A stretch of 64,000 nt of DNA. Origin: Sorghum bicolor (lineage: Eukaryota; Streptophyta; Magnoliopsida; Poales; Poaceae). The stretch's first letter is position 1. Every line of letters begins with the position of its first letter. Location of the stretch: the NCBI RefSeq assembly GCF_000003195.3, contig NC_012870.2, forward strand, positions 34,660,741-34,724,740, in the 5' to 3' direction. A program made the position numbers and the translations under genes. Shown piece after piece: positions 56,641 to 64,000 of the stretch. The notes under the pieces were generated by a model. The model was not told the DNA's origin. It was given only the letters and a program-made list of their open reading frames with translations, and made no database searches.

Positions 56641-56683
56641 GCCCTCCCCCCTTACAAAAAATCTCGTCCCGAGATTTGGAAGC
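56641..56683 (-). promoter_or_regulatory. Chr-2 stem-loop and polypurine tract
   Basis: On the minus strand AAATCTCG-GGA-CGAGATTT is followed by TTTGTAAGGGGGGAGGGC, next to the LTR. The layout is the same as at 18394-18428. Confidence 0.8.
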
Positions 56684-59496
56684 TTACTGATTTTCAAAGA
56701 AGGTTTTATAAACTTCTTTTAAGTAGTCCTCCGTTTCGAAAGTGGCATCTTCATCCCCGTGGTTACTCCACAACACCTTGTAGAACTTAACCACATGATT
56801 TCGTGTTACCCATTCCATGCGGTCAAGAACCGCTACAGGTTTCTCCTCGTACACCAAGTCAGATTTCAACTTGATATCCCGAACTTCTACTCGTTCCTCC
56901 GGAACACGAAGGCACTTCTTTAATTGTGACACGTGGAAGACAGGAAAAATAGCTCGAAGCTCAACTGGAAGTTGAACTTTGTATGCTATGTTTCCTTTCC
57001 TTTCGAGAATCCGATAAGGTACCACATATCGAGGTGCAAGCTTTCGCTTGACTCCGAACCTTTGTACACCCTTCATCGGAGACACCTTGATATACACATG
57101 GTCACCGACTGTAAACTCAATCGGCTTCCTTCTATTATCAGCATAACTTTTCTAACGAGTTTGAGCAGCTTCCAGATGTTGCTAGATGGTACGGACTTGC
57201 TGCTACGCTTCGTTCACGAAATCGATGCCATAATACCTTCGTTCCCCGGATTCCACCCAATTCAACGGGGTTCGACACTTTCGACCGTACAGGGCTTCGA
57301 ATGGAGCCATCTTGATACTCTCTTGATAACTATTGTTGTAAGAGAATTCAGCTAACGGCAATCACTTAACCCAAGAAACCTTGGAGGAGAGAGCACATGC
57401 CCTCAACATGTCTTCTAGGATTTGGTTGACCCGTTCAGTCTGGCCAGCCGTTTGGGGATGATATGCCGAACTACGGACCAAGTGAGTACCAATCTGCTCA
57501 TGTAGACACTCCCAAAAAACGAGCAGTGAACTGTGGTCCATGATCTGAGATGATAGTTTGAGGCACACCATACTGACGAACAATGTGCTCAAAATACAAC
57601 TCCGCATATTGATGTGGACGATAATCAGTTCGAACTGGAATAAAACGAGCAACTTTGGTCAAACGGTCTACAATCACCCAGATAGACTCGTAACCCTTGA
57701 CAGAAGTTGGAAGTCCAACAATGAAATCCATGCTGACTTCTTCCCACTTCCAACTAGGAATTGATAAGGATTGAAGTAAGCCTGCTTTCATGTGAACAGC
57801 CTTCACATGACAACAATTGTCACAACGAGCAACAAAAGGAGCAATCTCCTTTTTCATCTTTGTCCACCAAAATAGAGGTTTCAGATCCTGATACATCTTG
57901 CTACTACCAGGATGGATAGACAACTTGGATGAATGAGCTTCGGACAGGATCTGATTTCGCAGCTCACGGTCTTTTGGGAGCACAAGTCGATCTTTGAACC
58001 AAAGAATTCCGTTTTCATCGACCCGGAAGTGTTTGGTTTCTTCTTCTTTCATTTTCCTCTTTATATGGTAGATGCCTACATCGGTTCGTTACAATTCGAT
58101 GACTCGATTGCGAAGAGAACTCTCCAGAGAAATTTGGTTGAGCACAAGTGGGTGCATAAGATGTGACAATAATGGATCTTCCACCTGAACTGAGTGACAA
58201 TGTGCTTTCCGACTCAAGGCATCCGCAACCACGTTTGCCTTGCCCGGATGATAGTGCACTGGTAGATTATAATCTTTAATCAACTCAAGCCACCTTCGCT
58301 GACGCATGTTCAATTCAGGTTGAGTGAAGATGTACTTGAGACTCTTATGATCAGTGTAGATATTACACAGATTACCCAGCAAATAGTGCCTCCAGATTTT
58401 CAAAGCATGGACAACCGCAGCCAATTCTAAGTCATGAGTAGGGTAATTTACCTCATGCTTTCGAAGTTGGCGTGAGGCATACGCGATAACACGACCTTCC
58501 TGCATCAGCACATAGCCTAGACCAATACCCGACGCGTCACAGAAGACATCGAAGGGCTTCTCGATATCAGGTTGAGCTAGGACAGGAGCTGATGTTAGCA
58601 GTGTCCTCAACTTGTGGAATGCCTCTTCACATTCCAGCGTCCACACAAACTTCTCATCTTTCTAGAGCAGGCGAGTCATAGGCTTGGATATCTTTGAGAA
58701 TTCCGGAATGAATCGACGATAATACCCAGCCAACCCAGAAAACTCCGAACCTCGTGCACCGAAGTTGGAACTTTCCAATCCAGCACTTCTTGCACCTTAG
58801 CTGGATCCACCGATATTCCTTCTTCAGATAAGACATGGCCCAAGAAAGGCACTTTCTTAAGCCAAAACTCGCATTTGCTGAACTTAGCATAAAGCTGATG
58901 CTCACGCAAACGTGACAACACCACGCGCAGATGCTCTGCATGCTCTTCTTCATTGCAAGTATATACCAGGATATCATCAATGAAGACCACCACAAACTTG
59001 TCCAATTCGGGCATGAACACCGAATTCATGAGATACGTGAAGTGAGGAGGTGCATTGGTAAGACCGAAGGACATGACGAGATACTCATACAATCCATACA
59101 TCGTCGAGAAAGCTATCTTAGGTACATCTTCAGGACGGATCTTGATCTGATGATACCCAGATCGCAAATCAATCTTGGAGAATACCTTGGCTTTAGACAA
59201 CTAGTCAAACAAGATATCGATGCGAGGAAGAGGGTATTAATTCTTGATGGTCACCGCATTCAGAGGGCGATAGTCCACACACATGCGCAAGGACTGATCC
59301 TTCTTCACAAAGATAGCTGGACAACCCCAAGGAGAAGAACTAGGACGGATAAGACCCTTCTTCAACAACTCATTTAACTAGGTCTTAAGCTCAGCTAGCT
59401 CATTTGGTGGCATTCTATAAGGTCTTCTAGAGATAGGAGCGGTACCTGGGATCAATTCGATTTTGAACTCCACATCCCGATCTGGAGCAAGCCTGG
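56684..59496 (-). pseudogene. Chr-2 RT, RNase H and integrase
   Basis: RT starts just inside the Ath-C insertion ([18 protein letters not shown]) and has [11 protein letters not shown]. RNase H ([20 protein letters not shown]), the integrase finger (CDNCCHVKA), SDHGPQF and TERVNQILEDML follow. The tail (VVKFYKVLWSNHG, ATFETEDYLKEVY) ends at a stop at 56684. Frameshifts lie near 58660 and near 57515 (an extra T in a T run), and there are several in-frame stops. It is orthologous in layout to Chr-1 pol. Confidence 0.88.
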
Positions 59497-60816
59497 TGTT
59501 GACGGTCCTTAAGTACCAAATATAATCATCAAATAAATAAAGAAAAGGATCCAAATGCAACCAACACCCAGACTTAGGGTTTTATCTGACAGAATTCCAC
59601 GAGTTTTGGTGTTTGTCTATTTCTACAGGGGGTTATCAGGTAATATGGAGGAAAGGCCCACATGTCGGGTTTACATAGAGATATTAATGTGCCGTGCAAT
59701 TTTCTATCATCTAGAAGACTCCAGAAGCCACGGGAACAAATGGGAAGCTGAGCGGGCTCGGGGAAAGGGCGCCCGCCCTACTATTTCCACCAATCACGTT
59801 CAATCTTGCGGATTATGCTCCACCGACCTAAAGGATCAAGGATAACCGTTCAATCAATGTCGGTTTGATCCGACGGCCTAGATTCACTTGAGGGGACTAT
59901 ATAAGCAGGCCCCCTGGCCCCTGGAGGAGGCAACCCCCTTGATCCCTATTCATTATTCATAGACAGAGCAAAAGCTAGGGTTTGGAGATGAGAGCTCTCC
60001 TCTCATCTCTAAACTAGAGTAGATCTAGATAGTAGCGAGATGGAGAGCGAGGGAGGATTAGAGGAGAGGCCGGCCTATCAGTTCTTCCTCTGGTTGTACT
60101 TCGCCATGATCAAACTCTAATCAAGCTTGCTTATGGGATGACTCTGGTAATCTACTTCTATTTCATTATGCAATTACTATCCATGTATGTTCTGGTTCAC
60201 AACTCTTTTGAGTACTTTAATCTATAGGACGCTATAGGTGAGAGTTGTAGTATAGGTGTAAGCGTGGTGCTTAGACCTAGATTACTTGTGGATATCCCCT
60301 GTCTAGCCGGATCGTGTGGTAGGCCGCGTAGGTGACAGTTACGTTGGTCCCCTGTAGTCCACCTCCTGTTCGCAGGACTGGTAGGGTTTATCGGCCTATG
60401 GATAAGCATCCTTTGTGGTGTATTCTTATCACGTGGTTCGTCCCAGACATAGACATACCCCTTTGAAGTAGATAAACCATAGTTATCCTCTCTATTCTCC
60501 TACCATCGCCCATATACTAGATTGCTCTACTCTCTATTTCCATATTATCACTCACTATTATCTTACCTTTAATATTGTTCTTAATCATTTCTACCATCTT
60601 TCCTATTTACACTTATCTATCTATCTTGGTTAAGTTAGAGCGTAGTTGGTTCTCCCGTTTCCCTATGGATACGATAAAACCTTTAACCGGGTAAAAGCTA
60701 CACGGTATCCGTGCGCTTGCGGATTTATCTGTGTGCGTACAAATACCATAGTACACTCTAGTGCTATGCTGGGGATGACAACCTTTTATTCAAGTGGTGT
60801 TAGCAAGTGTCAACAA
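59497..60816 (+). repeat. 5' LTR of Ath-C
   Basis: It starts TGTTGACGGTCC and ends GTGTCAACA. A single GGGCGCCCGCCC lies at 59767-59778, and TATATAA at 59898-59904. Apart from a 315-bp U3 segment missing there, it is related to LTR 1 (3900-5080). Confidence 0.9.
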
Positions 60817-60824
60817 GCATTTTT

Positions 60825-60842
60825 CGTGCCCTTGCCGGGGAA
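60825..60842 (+). promoter_or_regulatory. decayed primer-binding site of Ath-C
   Basis: CTTGCCGGGGA at the 3' end matches the tRNA-Asp-type site; the 5' half (TCGTGCC) departs from TGGCGCC. Priming would be weakened. Confidence 0.55.
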
Positions 60843-60976
60843 ACGGTTGCTGAGTTGACTACGAACTAGCTTAATCATTTTCTAAAAAATAAAAATATAT
60901 ATATACTTTTCCTTTTATCTTTTGCCTTATCTCTGCTATTCTTTCTTCTTATCTAATCCTTGATCTCTGGTCTATC

Positions 60977-61798
60977 ATGAAGGCAAACATGTCTATCTAT
61001 TAGTTTAATAGACCTACGTACACACATCTCGAACCACGAAAATCTTCAAAGCCTATCATAGCATCTAGTTTTGAGATAGACCCCGGATACATAGAATTTG
61101 TTCAAAAACAACTTTTCTCAGGAGAAGGTGAGGAAAACCCATACACACACCTAAGAGAGTTTTATCGAGTCTGTGACCTCCTTCGCATAGAAGGCATGTC
61201 CGATGAGACCCTTAAATGGAAGCTCTTTCCGTTCTCTTTAACAGGAAAAGATAGACATTGGTATAAACTCAAAGTAGGGAGTGTTCATGGAGATTGGAAT
61301 GAGTTATATAATAGTTTTCTTTTTAAATATTTTCCAATCTCCAAACTGGCGAAACTTCGGCGTGAGATTATTTCTTTTAGACAACTGGAAGAAGAATCTC
61401 TTGGGAAATCATGGGACCGCTTTATTAACCTTACTCTCACTGGCCCAAAGCTTTCTATTCCAGAAGAAGTTCTTCTAATTCACTTTTTTGAGGGCCTTAG
61501 TGGGGAAAATAAGCAAACCTTGAATACAACCTCTAGAGGATCCTTCTATCACCTACCTGCTAGTGAAGCTAGGGATTTAATTGATTCATTGAGTGGAAAG
61601 TTTCCTAGCATTTATATCCTTGAGAAAGAGAAAGAACCAGTTCCTAGACAAGAAGAAGAAGTTTCGATAGCCAGATCACAACCACTTCAATGCCAAACTT
61701 TAGCTATCGATCCTAAACCATCAATATCCCAAAATTCTCCAAGGGAGGAAGGAATTTCGACCTTAAATCTTTCAGATGCTGATGGTTTAGACTTCTAG
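60977..61798 (+). pseudogene. Ath-C gag
   Basis: The frame starts at ATG 60977 with TAG at 61001-61003. It then runs without a stop through an Athila gag core (LREFYRVCDLLRIEGMSDE, LKWKLFPFSL, then LGKSWDRFINL and HFFEGLSGENKQ) to TAG 61796-61798. It aligns with Ath-B gag. Beyond the stop the same frame stays readable to about 62100, rich in Ser/Asp/Glu. Confidence 0.8.
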
Positions 61799-62204
61799 TT
61801 CCATAATAGACTTTCAAGCATAGATAATTCAAATCCTTGCAATAATGGTTCTCTTAGAGAATGTCCTGGTTCCTATTATGAAGAAGTCGAGGATGACATA
61901 TCAAGTGAAGGAGAGATAAACCATATAGAAGATTCTATCTGCTCCCCTTCCATGTTCACAAATTCTAAATCCATCCTTGACCTTAGAGACCCCTCTTATC
62001 CCTCTCCTTTTAAGTCTCATGATGATCCTAACAATCCATCAAGACATCAAACCATAGGAGTCATAAAGACCATGAGGATGACATGTCAAGTAATGTCATA
62101 GAAGGAGAGCTAAGCCATATAGAAAATTCTAACACCTCCCCTTTCCTGATCACAAGTTCTAAATGGCTAGAATGCGTAGAATGGATGGATAAGGAAGAAC
62201 CTTA

Positions 62205-62540
62205 ATGGATTCTGACCTTGGCTCAATTTCAAATGGTGAGTTCTTGACTCCCTTTGAAGATGAGATTCATCCAACTACAGAAGAGGACATAGGTGAGACC
62301 AATCCAGGAGAAACTCCGAACATTCAGATTGGAGACGAAGATAACATTAATGAGCATGATATTTATTTCATAGCCACTTCGTTTACTCTATGCTCATATG
62401 CAACATCTTCCCAATCTATTGGTCTCTCCAACATCACCACATTTGAGATCTCCAGCCCGCTCTTCCTTTCTATTTACAAAAACTTTAAAAGGGCGGTTGT
62501 CGATGCATATGTCTATAATAAATATTGCAGATCTCGTTGA
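62205..62540 (+). pseudogene. Ath-C gag-downstream frame
   Basis: This 111-codon frame differs in phase from gag. It has an acidic start, then FEISSPLFLSIYKNFKRAVVDAYVYNKY. I recall this stretch in gag-pol linkers of other grass Athila-like elements, but I cannot give it a function. It has no protease active site. Confidence 0.5.
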
Positions 62541-64000
62541 GCTAATTGTTGGTTTCCCAAGGACAAGCTTAGTGTCCTAAAACAAGCACTTATCAGATCG
62601 TAACATGAACTTCTAATTATTTGCAACATTGCCTTGTGTATTGAGCATATAAAGATAATTGTAAAAATATTCCTTCGGGTATTCTTTTCACTAATCTTTC
62701 TAGGATTGGAGCAAGAAGATCGGATGAATGACAAGCACAAGGTATGTCCAACCAATCATCATACAACATTGAATTAAATTTATCCAAACATGAATTTTGC
62801 AAAATTCAAGCTTTGGGGAGTACTTTACATAAAAACATCCTTTGCCATGTTGCTATGTTGGTTGTCCCTACCTTTGATACATGCTCGATTTGTTAAATAC
62901 TAATCACACTACTTCATCTCTACTTGAGTAGATCTCTATAAATGCCATCATGCTACCTTTGTCTATTTACTAGCAAGTGTTGGTTTGGAAGTACTCGACA
63001 TACTTCCATTGGCATTTAAATTAAGCATGGTGCCTAGGTTGATTTTTGAGCCGATAGTATGCTATAGTAGATATTGGATATTTTGTTGGACTAACCCCTG
63101 TAGGAAAACTTTCAATATCGACATGGGAAGTCCTGAGATAAACTCACATTGGAGACAAAGAGAGACACACATCAAGTTTAACAATTTACACAAGGAAGAC
63201 GTAGCTCATAAGAGATGATCCATGGGGGATGTCGCAAACACGATGCACAACCGCTAAGAAAGGAAAGCTTCCACAAGGTGATACTGTACCATCACTCTCC
63301 AAGTAAGGTAACATCTTAAGGTACTTGACTATCACTTTTATAAGCTTCTCCTTGGTTCTGGCATTCATATGAATAAAAGAGACGAACATGTATAATTTAC
63401 AACTCTAGATTAACCAACCCAATCGATTCAACACGTTTAGTCCTTCCACCTTTATGATCCCACACTCCTAATCATATGAGCTAAAATGTTGCACATTCAA
63501 TCTTTGAGAGATATAAAGAAAAAGACATATACATAGATAGATTATCTTTCCATAAGGTTGAGCGATCTGATCTGACAAATGTTTTAAATTCTACACTCAT
63601 GATCTTATTATCCATCAACTTTATCTTGCTCACTATGCTTAAGGTTAGAGAAGAACAAATACACTTTTAGTTCTGTTGCTGTTTTCCACCAACAGGGCCC
63701 ATGCACTTGAACTCTGCCTTGTCTCTATGAGCAGGTACACTTGGAGCAAAACATGGTGGAGTTTTACAACTCCTAGATTCCACCAAGTGAAGGACCTAGA
63801 TCTACGAGCACAAACACACTGAGCAGGATGCTGCCAACGCCGCACTTCAAACTGTTGGGCAAACAAAGAACATGGGTGACACCGTATCAAGAGGTGCAGA
63901 CATCAAGGTCCACACCTGAATCAAATGAGGCACCTAAAGAATAAACACAGTGAGAAGTCTTGTTCAGAAGACTTAAAACATTGAACCCTTGCCAAAAGGT
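62541..64000. other. Ath-C internal region without recognisable genes
   Basis: There are short frames only. A purine-rich AAGCTTTGGGGAG occurs at 62810-62822, similar to the PPTs but without an LTR after it. Where RT would be expected nothing matches, so Ath-C may be non-autonomous or carry a further insertion. Confidence 0.5.

Larger units (their letters stand above)
9957..64000 (-). mobile_element. Tat-A: Tat-lineage Ty3/gypsy element, interrupted, 5' end outside window
   Basis: Its own sequence is 9957-13874 and 46375-52054. Chr-1 occupies 13880-46369, with duplicated target ACTAT at 13875-13879 and 46370-46374, and Chr-2 begins at 52055. Read on the minus strand the order is gag, protease, RT, RNase H, archaeal-type RNase H, integrase, antisense gene, PPT, 3' LTR. 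The second RNase H and the antisense gene mark the Tat lineage. Every coding domain has stops. Confidence 0.85.
52055..64000 (-). mobile_element. Chr-2: second Tekay/Del-like chromovirus, interrupted by Ath-C
   Basis: Its 3' LTR begins at 52055 inside Tat-A gag (left flank GGGGG). Its pol is visible to 59496, where Ath-C enters (CCTGG at 59492-59496 would be the target copy). Gag and the 5' LTR lie outside the window. It belongs to a different family from Chr-1: the proteins are close, but the LTRs are conserved only in parts. Confidence 0.88.
59497..64000 (+). mobile_element. Ath-C: 5' part of an Athila-like element
   Basis: LTR (59497-60816), a decayed primer-binding site, gag (60977-61798), a second short frame and a long stretch without genes are in view; the rest is outside the window. 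It is inserted in Chr-2 between protease and RT. Confidence 0.85.

Overview
The window is plant nuclear DNA, almost certainly from a grass. It consists only of LTR retrotransposons (Ty3/gypsy), inserted one inside another. I found no host gene, tRNA, rRNA or CRISPR array. The evidence for a grass is the mix of Athila-type, Tat-type (second archaeal-type RNase H, antisense captured genes) and Tekay/Del-like chromovirus elements, plus the GC-rich LTR style. I cannot name the species.

Layout. (1) 1-9956 (+): Athila-like material. Ath-1 has a gag-protease end, no pol, a separately promoted ORF2 and a 3' LTR at 3900-5080. It is followed head to tail by two more diverged LTRs (7227-8553 and 8986-9956) with almost non-coding internal pieces. 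(2) Tat-A (-) starts at 9957 inside the last of these LTRs and runs past the right window edge once its insertions are skipped. Its visible pieces are 9957-13874 (3' LTR, PPT, decayed antisense gene) and 46375-52054 (IN, RNase H, RT, protease, gag). (3) Chr-1 (-), 13880-46369, is a chromovirus inserted in Tat-A (TSD ACTAT). (4) Tat-B (+), 18577-40359, is inserted in Chr-1 (TSD GACAT). (5) Ath-B (-), 27172-36531, is inserted in exon 4 of the antisense gene of Tat-B (TSD GATAC). (6) Chr-2 (-) starts at 52055 inside the 5' part of Tat-A. (7) Ath-C (+) starts at 59497 inside the Chr-2 pol and runs off the window. The nest is therefore five layers deep at 27-36 kb.

Hand-counted LTR differences agree with this order: about 30 in 1129 bp for Chr-1, 7 in about 717 bp for Tat-B, and 14 in about 1235 bp for Ath-B. 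Only Ath-B keeps a long intact pol frame (927 codons). All other coding regions carry stops, frameshifts or deletions, so nothing here is likely autonomous.

The most interesting signals are not protein families. Stem-loops abut the polypurine tract of every element whose 3' end is visible; they occur in three lineages, with a compensatory change in one. Paired GGGCGCCCGCCC boxes, exactly 21 bp apart, sit upstream of TATA boxes both in LTRs and in internal promoters of accessory ORFs. Each Tat element has its own over-represented word. Nonsense codons in the Tat elements look like CAG-to-TAG decay. Twin hairpins lie between the convergent genes of Tat-B.
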